A stretch of 64,000 nt of DNA from Gammaproteobacteria bacterium (lineage in GTDB: Bacteria; Pseudomonadota; Gammaproteobacteria; Pseudomonadales; Halieaceae): contig JAUICG010000001.1 of NCBI GenBank assembly GCA_030427485.1, forward strand, positions 248,001-312,000, given 5' to 3'. Position 1 is the first letter of the stretch; each line of letters opens with the position of its first letter. Of this stretch, positions 26,182 to 34,119 are shown in pieces. The position numbers and the translations under genes are program-made. The notes under the pieces were generated by a model. It was not told where the DNA came from and made no database searches. It saw only the letters and a list, made by a program, of their open reading frames with translations.

Positions 26182-27687
26182 ATGCAGCAATTATCCGCAA
26201 TGGACAGCAACTTCCTGCAACAGGAAAGCGCACGTACCCCTATGCATTTCAGCCTGGTCATTGTCTACGACCAGTCGCGGCGCAAAGCGGGCAAGGTTCG
26301 CTTTGAGGATATTCTCGCGACCTTTGCGCACAACCTGCACAGATCCGTTGTCTTTCGCCGCAAACTGGCGGGCGGCGCCATGGGACTGGACACCCCCTAC
26401 TGGATTGAGGATCGGGATTTCTTCCTCGAATTTCATGTTCGTCACCTGGCCCTGCCCAGGCCGGGCGACTGGCGCCAGTTCTGCATCCTGCTGGCGCGCC
26501 TGCATTCGAGGGGTCTGGATATGAAGCGCCCCCTGTGGGAGGCCCATGTCATCGAGGGCCTGAACCGCGTCGAAGGGCTGCCCAAAGACAGTTTTGCCAT
26601 CATGCTGAAGATCCACCACAGCGCGATGGACGGCGTCTCCGGCGCCGGGCTGATACAGGCGATTCACAGCCTGAACGAGGGCATCGCGACACCGGTAGTC
26701 GATGACTGGCAGGGCGAGAACGCACCCGCGCCCTGGCAAGTGTGGTCGCGCGCCTGCTTCAACAATCTACGGCGTCCGGCCAGGCTGGTGGGCACTGTTG
26801 GCGCGCTGGTGCCGAACATCGTTCGTACACATAAACACAGCGCCAAGCCGGTCAGCGACTGGCGCGAGACACTGACTGCAAAAACCCGGTTCAATGTGCG
26901 CGTCAGTCCCAGCCGCGTAACCGATGCACTGATCATCGATCTGGCCGAAGTGAAAACCCTGCGCAAGGCGCTGAACAACGTCACTATCAACGACATTGTC
27001 GTCACCGTGATTGGCGGAGCCCTGCGCAACTACCTCGTTGCGCGGGGCGAACTGCCCCGGGAGAGCCTGGTGGCCGCAGCGCCGGTGAATGTCCGCAGCG
27101 AGCGCGGCAGCACTTCCAGCGGCAACCAGATGAGCCTTATGCGCATTGATACGGGCAGCAGCATCGCCGATCCGTTGGAGCGACTTGACGTTGTGCACGC
27201 CAGTGCCCGGCAAGCCAAGGCATTTTCCAGCGCAATGGGTGCGGATGTGGTGATGAATATCAGCGAAACCCTCACACCCGCAATGCTCGGTTGGGGAATC
27301 CGTGTCGCCATGCTGGCGGCGGAGCAAAGCGAGCGCGCCATGCCCTGCCAGGTGGTCATTTCCAACGTGCCCGGACCTCAAATGCCGCTCTACTTCGCCG
27401 GTGCCAGAGCACACCTCATGATGGGTATCGGGCCGTTGCTGGACCTGATCGGACTGTTTCACGCGGTAATGAGTGGCGCCGGGCATATTGTCATCAACTT
27501 CGTATCCTCCCGCCAAATCCTGCCTGATCCGGACTTCTACAAGACATGCCTGGAGAATTCCTACCAGCAACTGCGCCTGGCGGCAGGCCCGGCCAGCTCG
27601 CAGGGCGGGCGCACAACCCGCAGGACCAGTACCACCGCCCGCCCAAAATCCAACGACAGGAAAGGCAAGGGGTCAGGCCCCTTGTAA
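26182..27687 (+). CDS. Wax ester synthase/diacylglycerol acyltransferase (WS/DGAT)
   Basis: A 501-residue bifunctional acyltransferase that esterifies fatty alcohols or diacylglycerol with acyl-CoA, making storage wax esters or triacylglycerol. The opening MQQLSAMDSNFLQQESARTP is typical. The catalytic HHxxxDG is at residues 145-151 (HHSAMDG), with PLWEAHVIEGL before it and the conserved ND in VTINDIVVTVIGGALRNYL. The C-terminal domain has SNVPGPQMPLYFAGA. The tail after about residue 470 is basic and Ser/Thr/Arg-rich. It sits inside the regA-flanked block, on the same strand as the transporter before it and the exporter after it. Confidence 0.92.
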   Translation: MQQLSAMDSNFLQQESARTPMHFSLVIVYDQSRRKAGKVRFEDILATFAHNLHRSVVFRRKLAGGAMGLDTPYWIEDRDFFLEFHVRHLALPRPGDWRQFCILLARLHSRGLDMKRPLWEAHVIEGLNRVEGLPKDSFAIMLKIHHSAMDGVSGAGLIQAIHSLNEGIATPVVDDWQGENAPAPWQVWSRACFNNLRRPARLVGTVGALVPNIVRTHKHSAKPVSDWRETLTAKTRFNVRVSPSRVTDALIIDLAEVKTLRKALNNVTINDIVVTVIGGALRNYLVARGELPRESLVAAAPVNVRSERGSTSSGNQMSLMRIDTGSSIADPLERLDVVHASARQAKAFSSAMGADVVMNISETLTPAMLGWGIRVAMLAAEQSERAMPCQVVISNVPGPQMPLYFAGARAHLMMGIGPLLDLIGLFHAVMSGAGHIVINFVSSRQILPDPDFYKTCLENSYQQLRLAAGPASSQGGRTTRRTSTTARPKSNDRKGKGSGPL

Positions 27688-27949
27688 GCACAGACCTCAC
27701 CCGGTTCGACATCCAGCACGGCGCCCGCATCGTATTGAGTGGTATGGACTATAGCAGACACGGCACTGCCACGGCCGCCACCGCATACTACGCTGGTCGC
27801 TGGCTGGCGGTGTTGCGGCGCCAGCCACCCTGTAGTGGGGGTCAAGTGGTCAAGCGCTCAGATCGATCATCAGGGGGCGCAGCCGCGTTTGGTATGCTCG
27901 TACGACCTGGGGCACTCACAAGTCCCGTACCATGTCACCAGGAGGGCTC

Positions 27950-29023
27950 GTGGCGCAATCGTTGCAAAAATTGGGGTGGCTACTGGTCATACTGATGATG
28001 GCCTCATCAGTGCTTTTTTACGGCAGCCAGTCGCGCATACCGCAGGTCTACACCGTCCCCGTCGAGCGCGGGCCTGCCGAGCGCGTGCTTTCGATCGTCG
28101 GCAGGGTCACGCCCAAGTACGAAATACGTGTGCGTGCGGAGCAACCTGGACAGATCATCCAGCTGCTGAAAGACGAGGGCGAGGTCGTATCCGCTGGCGA
28201 GATAATTGCCCAGGTCGCTGCAGAGGAGGAGATAGCCACGCTGAGTGCTGCCCGTGCGGAGACGCGAGCCCTGTCGGTGGAACTCGAGCGCGCCCGCAGT
28301 CAGCTCAAACGCACCGCGAATCTGGTGCGTGATGGCTATGTCTCCGATCAAAACCTTGATGATGTCGAAGCGGAGGTTGATACCTTGCAAGCCAGGCTGA
28401 TTGCCGCCGAGGCAGCAGAACGTCAATTCGAAGTGCGCGCCGAGAAGTTTGTTATCCGGGCGCCAATCGATGGCAGGATTCTTGCGCGGGATGTGGATCC
28501 CGGACAGGTCGTCTCGACTGATACCACGCTCTTTGAGATAGGCTCACCGACACTGGAAGTCCGGGCCGAGGCCGACGAATACTATGCCGATGCTCTGCAG
28601 GTTGGGCAGTCCGCCCGGGTAAAGGCGGCAGGGGGAGAAGCGGTGTATGACGCGGTCGTCACCGAAATTTCGCCCCAGGTGATCGCCGCTACCGGCGGTC
28701 GGCTTGTGCGATTGGATACTGCGGCGACCGAGGAACTTCCACCAGGACGCACCATTTACGCAAGCATTGTCATCGAACAGCTCCCCGATGCGGTGACAGT
28801 GCCGCGCACAGCTTTGCGTCTCAGCGGAGGGCGTTACCAGGCCATCGTTGTGCAGGACGAGCGCGTACGCGCGGTCCCGGTCGAGGTACTGGATTGGCCC
28901 GGGGCTCGAGCCATCATTCGCGCCGGCCTTGAAGGCGGAGAGCAAATTGTCGCAACTCCCAGCTCGATGCAGGACGGCGACAGGGTGCGGGTGATCGAAA
29001 CGAGCGGCGAACAGGAGCCCTGA
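27950..29023 (+). CDS. Periplasmic adaptor (HlyD/MacA-like) of an ABC exporter
   Basis: A 357-residue membrane-fusion protein. One N-terminal membrane helix (WLLVILMMASSVLFYGS) anchors it; then come half of a barrel-sandwich domain (RVTPKYEIRVRAEQPGQIIQ), a coiled-coil hairpin at about 90-150 rich in Ala, Glu and Arg, the second half (FVIRAPIDGRILARDVDPGQ) and a beta-barrel domain. AGGAGG is four bases before GTG 27950, which I take as the start, though ATG 27932 is in frame. It is first in a three-gene set with the permease (4-bp gap) and ATPase, so the three should form one efflux system across the envelope. The cargo is unknown; lipid or antibiotic export are options. Confidence 0.88.
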   Translation: MAQSLQKLGWLLVILMMASSVLFYGSQSRIPQVYTVPVERGPAERVLSIVGRVTPKYEIRVRAEQPGQIIQLLKDEGEVVSAGEIIAQVAAEEEIATLSAARAETRALSVELERARSQLKRTANLVRDGYVSDQNLDDVEAEVDTLQARLIAAEAAERQFEVRAEKFVIRAPIDGRILARDVDPGQVVSTDTTLFEIGSPTLEVRAEADEYYADALQVGQSARVKAAGGEAVYDAVVTEISPQVIAATGGRLVRLDTAATEELPPGRTIYASIVIEQLPDAVTVPRTALRLSGGRYQAIVVQDERVRAVPVEVLDWPGARAIIRAGLEGGEQIVATPSSMQDGDRVRVIETSGEQEP

Positions 29024-29027
29024 GCGC

Positions 29028-30227
29028 ATGTTCCAATGGCAGGTAGCGTGGCGCTACCTTACCTCAAACCTGTTGCAGAGTGCCCTTCTCATCGCGGGAG
29101 TGGCGCTAGGGGTGGTTGCATTTGTTTTTATCACCGCGCTAATCAACGGGCTTGCCATCGTGCTCACGGAAGAAACGACCGGCAGTATTGCGCACATTAC
29201 GCTGGAACCGCAGGTGCGCGTTGCGCCAGTTCTCACCGATCAGTCGGACTATGCCGCTACCCCGGTATCGAACTCGCAGCGGCGTCAAATCCGTGACTGG
29301 CAGGTTCTGGTCAGCATGATCGAGGCAATGCCCGGGGTCGTAGCTGTGCGACCTGAGATCGATGGCAACGGATTCCTTGTTCGCGGCGAGGCGGTCGCAC
29401 CCGTTGCGATCAAGGGCATCGAGCCCGAGAAGCTGTCCGTGGTGGCACCCATCGCCGACAGCATCGTGAGCGGACGGGCGGATCTCTCTGCCGGTAGTCT
29501 GCTTATCGGCACGCAACTCGCCGGTGATCTGGGGCTGGGGGTGGGGCAACCGGTGATTCTGCGCACCGAGCGCGACCGGGAAAGACTGCTGACGGTTGGC
29601 GGTATATTCGAGACCGGGATCGCCAGCGTCGACGAGCGCCTTGCGTATCTCAACCTGCGCTCAGCGCGCCCGTTGTTCGAATTGCCCGACGGCGTGATCC
29701 AGTTATCGATTCGCCTGCAGGACCCGGCGGATGCGGAAACGCTGGCGCCCGCTCTGGCCTCGCTCACCGGTCTCCACGCAGTGCCGTGGCAAGAGCGCAA
29801 TCGCAATCTGGAAGATGCACTGGCTGCCCAGGCCAGCACAGGCTCCCTGATCCAGTTGTTTGCGATGGTATCCATTGCCATTGGCGTCGCCAGCGCACTG
29901 CTGTTGTCGACCTACCGTCGCCGCAGTGAGATCGGGATTATGCGGTCCTTCGGTATTTCGCGGCGCTTCGTGGCGATGGTCTTTGTGATACAGGGTCTGT
30001 TGGTGGGTTTGCTGGGCGGTTTGGTGGGTGCGCTGTCCGGGTACGCGTTGTGTCTGTGGCTGTACTCTATCCGCCAGGCGGATGGCGATCCCATACTGCC
30101 CATAGCACCCGATCAGGGAGGTTATGCGCTGGTCATCGCGCTGACCACGCTATGCGCCGTGTTGGCAGCAGTGCTGCCGGCCCGGGCTGCCTCACGGCTG
30201 GATCCACTGGAGGCTATCCAGCAGTGA
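29028..30227 (+). CDS. ABC transporter permease, FtsX/MacB type
   Basis: A 399-residue permease with the type VII (FtsX/LolC/MacB) layout: an N-terminal transmembrane helix (SALLIAGVALGVVAFVFITA), a large periplasmic domain at about 45-265, and three helices near the C-terminus (LFAMVSIAIGVASALLLSTY, VFVIQGLLVGLLGGLVGALS, ALVIALTTLCAVLAAVLPAR). The RRRSEIGIMRSFGISRRF loop contacts the ATPase in this family. It ends LDPLEAIQQ, as LolC/MacB-like permeases do. The ATPase gene starts inside its stop codon (GTGA). Confidence 0.9.
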   Translation: MFQWQVAWRYLTSNLLQSALLIAGVALGVVAFVFITALINGLAIVLTEETTGSIAHITLEPQVRVAPVLTDQSDYAATPVSNSQRRQIRDWQVLVSMIEAMPGVVAVRPEIDGNGFLVRGEAVAPVAIKGIEPEKLSVVAPIADSIVSGRADLSAGSLLIGTQLAGDLGLGVGQPVILRTERDRERLLTVGGIFETGIASVDERLAYLNLRSARPLFELPDGVIQLSIRLQDPADAETLAPALASLTGLHAVPWQERNRNLEDALAAQASTGSLIQLFAMVSIAIGVASALLLSTYRRRSEIGIMRSFGISRRFVAMVFVIQGLLVGLLGGLVGALSGYALCLWLYSIRQADGDPILPIAPDQGGYALVIALTTLCAVLAAVLPARAASRLDPLEAIQQ

Positions 30228-30907
30228 ATCCGCTGTTGCAGGTAAGTCAGATCACCAAATCCTTCATTGAAAGGGAGTTGGAGACTCGTGTGCTGAACGG
30301 GGTGAATTTCTCCCTGCAGCCCGGCGAACTGGTGGCATTGCTGGGCCCTTCCGGTTCGGGCAAGAGCACGCTGCTGTCGATTGTGGGTCTACTGTTGTCG
30401 CCCACCGCCGGCAGCATGCGCTTGCTGGGCGATGAGGTGGCCCAACTGAATGAGTCGCAGCGCTCTGCCTATCGCAGTCGGCATCTGGGTTTCGTATTCC
30501 AGGCCCACCATCTGCTGCCCGATTTCACGGCACGAGAGAACGTTGCCTTCCCGGCCGCCGCTCCCCGCAACAGAATGACCGGCGCTATGCACCGGCGCGC
30601 CGCGCAGTTGCTCGACCAGGTTGGTCTGTCTGAGCGTATCGACTTTCGTTCCACTGCGCTGTCGGGCGGGCAGAAGCAGCGCGTCGCTGTTGCCCGCGCA
30701 CTGATGAACAAACCGCAGCTCGTGCTGGCGGATGAGCCCACGGGTAACCTGGATCGGGAGACAGGCTTTCAGGTGATGGACTTGATGAAGCAGATCAACC
30801 GGGCGGAGGGAACGACCTTTCTTATTTCGACACACGATACCCAGATCGCGGAGCGCTGCGACTATCGTATCCATCTGCTGGATGGCCGTATTGATCGTGT
30901 TGACTGA
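30224..30907 (+). CDS. ABC transporter ATP-binding protein, LolD/MacB type
   Basis: A 227-residue ATPase of the LolD/FtsE/MacB group. Walker A is GPSGSGKST near residue 45, the Q-loop VFQAHHLLPDFTARENVAFP, the signature LSGGQKQRVAVARAL, Walker B LVLADEPTGNLD, and the switch His is in ISTHD. The start is GTG 30224, overlapping the permease stop by four bases, so the two are coupled. It powers the exporter formed with the two genes upstream. Nothing recognisable lies in the AT-rich gap of 280 bp that follows. Confidence 0.92.
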   Translation: MNPLLQVSQITKSFIERELETRVLNGVNFSLQPGELVALLGPSGSGKSTLLSIVGLLLSPTAGSMRLLGDEVAQLNESQRSAYRSRHLGFVFQAHHLLPDFTARENVAFPAAAPRNRMTGAMHRRAAQLLDQVGLSERIDFRSTALSGGQKQRVAVARALMNKPQLVLADEPTGNLDRETGFQVMDLMKQINRAEGTTFLISTHDTQIAERCDYRIHLLDGRIDRVD

Positions 30908-31187
30908 TGAGCCCCGCCGTCATCGTCTAACACAACCAATCAATCTGATTTCACCCTGCCCGCTGCACGTGTTTGAGCCGCGATGCCGCCAGATGGTGAG
31001 GTACTGTATTGAAGAGAAATTGATAAACTAGTAATTCAAGGCAGAGAGCGTGTGTAAAACCAGCAGAATTGCACTGTTTATAACGACCGACGTCAATATT
31101 CTTGCGGCTATGGCAGCAAGCGCTAAGTGTCAGATAGTATGAGAAAATTACCCATTCGCCAGGCACAGTCAATGGTGGCTGGCACAC

Positions 31188-31601
31188 CTATGCCTGCAAC
31201 CAGTTCTCCACTTTCAGTCCCGGCACCCGGGAAAATTCCCCGACATTGGCGGTTATAACCGTCAGGTCATTTGCGAGTGCATGTGCGGCGATCAGTAGAT
31301 CATTTGGCCCAACGGGTGTTCCCTGTCGTGTGAGGTGATGGCGTAATGATGCGTACTGTCGGTCGGCAGGTGTTTCCAGTGGCAGGATTTCCAGTGCCGA
31401 GAGGATCATATCAATGCGTTGGGCAAGTTTTGCAGAGTTTGACTTGATTGCGCCGTAGCGGAGTTCCGCGGCTACAATGATGCTGGTGCAGACTGTATCT
31501 TCGCCTGCCGCGGTGATTTGTGCTGCTACGGCGCCTTGCGGATTGCGGACAAGATCAGACAGGACATTGGTATCCAGTAAATACGCCAGCGATCCACTCA
31601 T
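31188..31601 (-). CDS. vapC: VapC family PIN-domain toxin
   Basis: A 137-residue PIN-domain ribonuclease toxin. It opens with the PIN motif YLLDTNVLSDLV, has the second acidic residue in VAAELRYGAI and the third in GPNDLLIAAHAL, with the C-terminal VITANVGEFSRVPGL typical of the FitB/VapC group. These residues would hold Mg2+ and cleave RNA, usually initiator tRNA or rRNA in the family. Its ATG overlaps the vapB stop by four bases. It sits at the right end of the regA-flanked block, where a toxin-antitoxin pair could help retain the block. Confidence 0.92.
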   Translation of the reverse strand: MSGSLAYLLDTNVLSDLVRNPQGAVAAQITAAGEDTVCTSIIVAAELRYGAIKSNSAKLAQRIDMILSALEILPLETPADRQYASLRHHLTRQGTPVGPNDLLIAAHALANDLTVITANVGEFSRVPGLKVENWLQA

Positions 31602-31840
31602 AGCCGCACGTCATCCAGTGGAGGCAGGTCATCATCGATATCGGGGAAGGGTTCAGTCAAGGAATCCAGAGATGCTAGCAGCGCCAGCAGCTTGCCTTTA
31701 CGAACCGGCTCCACGATCAGGCGGTTACCTTCCTTGTGGATGATTGCTTCCTCACCCTCCAACTCGAACTCCCGAGGAATGCGCAGGGCCTGGTTGCGCC
31801 CGTTGCGAAAGAGGCGTACGTGGCGTTCAGAAGTTGTCAT
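31598..31840 (-). CDS. vapB: VapB family antitoxin (AbrB/SpoVT fold)
   Basis: An 80-residue antitoxin. The N-terminal swapped-hairpin AbrB domain is RLFRNGRNQALRIPREFELE followed by IIHKEGNRLIVEPV, and the acidic C-terminus (PFPDIDDDLPPLDD) would neutralise VapC. GAGG eight bases upstream supports the ATG at 31840-31838; longer versions start inside the operator. A perfect ten-base inverted repeat lies just upstream, at the place expected for VapBC autorepression. Confidence 0.88.
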   Translation of the reverse strand: MTTSERHVRLFRNGRNQALRIPREFELEGEEAIIHKEGNRLIVEPVRKGKLLALLASLDSLTEPFPDIDDDLPPLDDVRL

Positions 31841-31861
31841 TTGAATATCCTCAGGCTTATA

Positions 31862-31885
31862 AGGCATATGCCAAAGCATATGCCT
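31862..31885 (-). promoter_or_regulatory. Probable VapBC autoregulatory operator
   Basis: AGGCATATGC (31862-31871) and GCATATGCCT (31876-31885) form a perfect inverted repeat with a four-base spacer, 21 bp upstream of the vapB start. On the reverse strand CCTTATAAG follows, which could overlap a -10 region. Operators of VapB/AbrB dimers have this form and place; binding is inferred. Confidence 0.65.
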
Positions 31886-32095
31886 GCGGATCGAGTTAGT
31901 CAATCCTGTGCATGTCGAATTACTAATTTACCAACGATATCAATGAGTTGATGGTTGCCGCAACCAGCGTCCTTGCTTGTCCGCCGGCACCGGTAATCAC
32001 TGTGAAACGCCCATAGCGCGAGCGGGCAGCCATGTGTGCGTCTCAAACGAAAATGCCAGGGCCAGGCCATTGGTTTCAAAGGCTGCCGGGACGGC

Positions 32096-32635
32096 TCAAT
32101 CCTCCCGCACCGGCCGCTTGGCCAGCTTGCGTTGCAGGGTGCGTCGATGCATTCCCAGGGCCCGGGCGGTGGCGGAGACATTGCCGTCGTTGTCCAGCAG
32201 GACGCGCTGCAGATGTTCCCACTCCAGCCGACCCAGTGACGTCGGCCTGGTGGGAATCGGCGCCGGAGCCGCTGTGCTGTGCTGTTCAAACGCCTGCAAT
32301 ACCTCGTCCACCGTGGCCGGCTTGCACAGGTAGTTGCAGGCGCCCGCCCGCGTGGCTTCCACCGCGGTCGCGATACTGGCATAGCCGGTCAGTACCACAA
32401 TTTTGGCATCCGGGGCGGCCTGGATCAGGGCGGGCAGCGCCACCAGCCCGGATTCGTCCGGCATATTCAGGTCCAACACGATATGAGTCGGCGCAAACTC
32501 GGAGCAGGCCTGCAGTGCCGCGGCGGCGCTGTGGCATTGCAGGCACTCGAAGCCGCGCCGCGCAAAGCCCCGCGCCATCACGGCGGTAAACACCGTGTCA
32601 TCGTCCACCAGCAACAGGTTGCGCGGTGCCGTCAT
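32096..32635 (-). CDS. regA: Response regulator RegA/ActR/PrrA family
   Basis: A 179-residue two-component regulator. The receiver domain has the acidic pocket DDD at 11-13, phosphorylated Asp55 in VLDLNMP, and Lys in YLCKPAT. After a Pro-rich linker (AAPAPIPTRPTSLG) there is a short Fis-like helix-turn-helix, VLLDNDGNVSATARALGMHR followed by RTLQRKLAKRP, the RegA DNA-binding domain. Together with RegB it controls redox-responsive genes (respiration, CO2 or N metabolism, photosynthesis in relatives). Its start overlaps the regB stop by four bases. A short copy of its 3' end recurs at 22399-22467. Confidence 0.93.
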   Translation of the reverse strand: MTAPRNLLLVDDDTVFTAVMARGFARRGFECLQCHSAAAALQACSEFAPTHIVLDLNMPDESGLVALPALIQAAPDAKIVVLTGYASIATAVEATRAGACNYLCKPATVDEVLQAFEQHSTAAPAPIPTRPTSLGRLEWEHLQRVLLDNDGNVSATARALGMHRRTLQRKLAKRPVRED

Positions 32636-33939
32636 GTGAACGTCTCATGCGTCGCTGGTAGTTGGGATATCGGAAGCGTCACCCGGGCTATGGTACCCCC
32701 TTCGGGGGCATTGCGCAGGTCCAGGTGTCCCCCGTGGCGCTCGATTGCGGCGCTGCTCAGCAGCAGCCCGATGCCCAGCCCGCCGGCCTCGCTGCCGCGT
32801 TCGCCACTGTGCAGTTGTCTCAGCAGTTCCGGCGGAACACCCGGTCCCTGGTCTTTTATCTCCAGGCGGATGGTTTCCCCGTCCCAGTCCAGGGTGATGG
32901 AAATACACTCTGAACCGGTATCGGCCGCGTTGTTCAGCAGGTTTTCTAGCGCCTGTTGCAGGGTCGGGTCACAGGCCAGTACCGGCGCGGGTCCATCCCC
33001 GAGGCACTGGAACTGGCGCGCCACGCGCGGCCGCCTCAGCCCCCAGCGTTCCACCGCGGACTCCACGAACCGGTGCGAGGAAATACGCTGGAAACTCCCG
33101 GCTCTGCTGGTCTCCGCTGTCTGGCTGAGTGCCGCCAGCGTGCTTCGACACTGCTGCAGTTGCCCGCGCAGGATTTCACAATCGGCCCGGGAGGACTCTC
33201 CCAGCGCGGGGTCCTGCAGCAACTCGTCCACCAGTACGGTCATGGTCGACAGCGGCGTCGCCAGTTCGTGCGCGGTTCCCGCGGCGAGGCTGGCCACCGC
33301 CATTATCTGCTCGTCGCGCAGGCCCGCCTCCCTGCGTTGTACCTCGCGCTCTTCCTGGCGTCGCAGTTCGGTAGCCATGCGCACCACAAAGTAGGTGATG
33401 AGTACCGCGCTGAAGAGGAAGTTAAACCACATGCCGAAGGTGTGGATACTGAAGTCGTCACCGTGCTGCATACCGGCATGCGGCGCAAATAACGGAAAGG
33501 GGCGGTTGAAGAAAAACAGCGAGGTGTACGCGAGCAGCGAGACCGCGGCGATCAGCCAGGTAAAGCGCCAGGGCAGCACCGCCGCGGCGACGACCAGCGG
33601 CACGATGTAGTAAGACACGAATGGGTTGTCGGCGCCGCCGCTGAAATACATCAGTACGGTCCAGCCGATCACGTCGACCAGTAGTTGCAGCAGGAATTCG
33701 CGCTGCCTGACGGGCCAGGCTTGCGTCGTCCGCCACAGGCTGAACGCGGTGAGCAGTCCCAGCGCGAGCAGGGCCGATGCCGGCCCCCAATGGCTGGTTG
33801 TATCGCTGCCGACACGGGTGACATAGACCAGCACCCCGGCCTGGCCGAGCAGGGCAATCGCGCGAATCGCCAGCAGACTGCGCAGGTTGGTCAGCGACGA
33901 GCTGTAGGGGGTTCGGCCTGGGGCATCAAGTGGGTTCAC
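32632..33939 (-). CDS. regB: Sensor histidine kinase RegB/PrrB family
   Basis: A 435-residue membrane redox sensor kinase. Six transmembrane helices fill residues about 20-190. The quinone-binding heptapeptide GGADNPF is at 101-107, in the loop position known for RegB. The phosphorylated His is H224 in AAGTAHELATPLSTM, and C264 lies 40 residues after it, exactly the spacing of His225 and redox Cys265 in Rhodobacter RegB. The ATPase lobe has NLLNNAADTG and GGLGIGLLLS. The start is GTG 33939. It would phosphorylate RegA according to quinone pool or oxygen state. The gene is divergent from the TonB receptor. Confidence 0.92.
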   Translation of the reverse strand: MNPLDAPGRTPYSSSLTNLRSLLAIRAIALLGQAGVLVYVTRVGSDTTSHWGPASALLALGLLTAFSLWRTTQAWPVRQREFLLQLLVDVIGWTVLMYFSGGADNPFVSYYIVPLVVAAAVLPWRFTWLIAAVSLLAYTSLFFFNRPFPLFAPHAGMQHGDDFSIHTFGMWFNFLFSAVLITYFVVRMATELRRQEEREVQRREAGLRDEQIMAVASLAAGTAHELATPLSTMTVLVDELLQDPALGESSRADCEILRGQLQQCRSTLAALSQTAETSRAGSFQRISSHRFVESAVERWGLRRPRVARQFQCLGDGPAPVLACDPTLQQALENLLNNAADTGSECISITLDWDGETIRLEIKDQGPGVPPELLRQLHSGERGSEAGGLGIGLLLSSAAIERHGGHLDLRNAPEGGTIARVTLPISQLPATHETFT

Positions 33940-34119
33940 GGGCGCAGATTATAGCGGGATTCCCTGGCCAGTCGCATCCCGCGCATGTTGCCTGCGACAC
34001 TATGCCACATCCACGCAACCGTTGAATGCCCCTATACTCCGCGGCTCCCGGCGCGTCGCATGCAGGGGTCTTCGCGCGCCGCAGGTATCAATCTCCCACA
34101 ATTTCCACAAGGAATGGCC

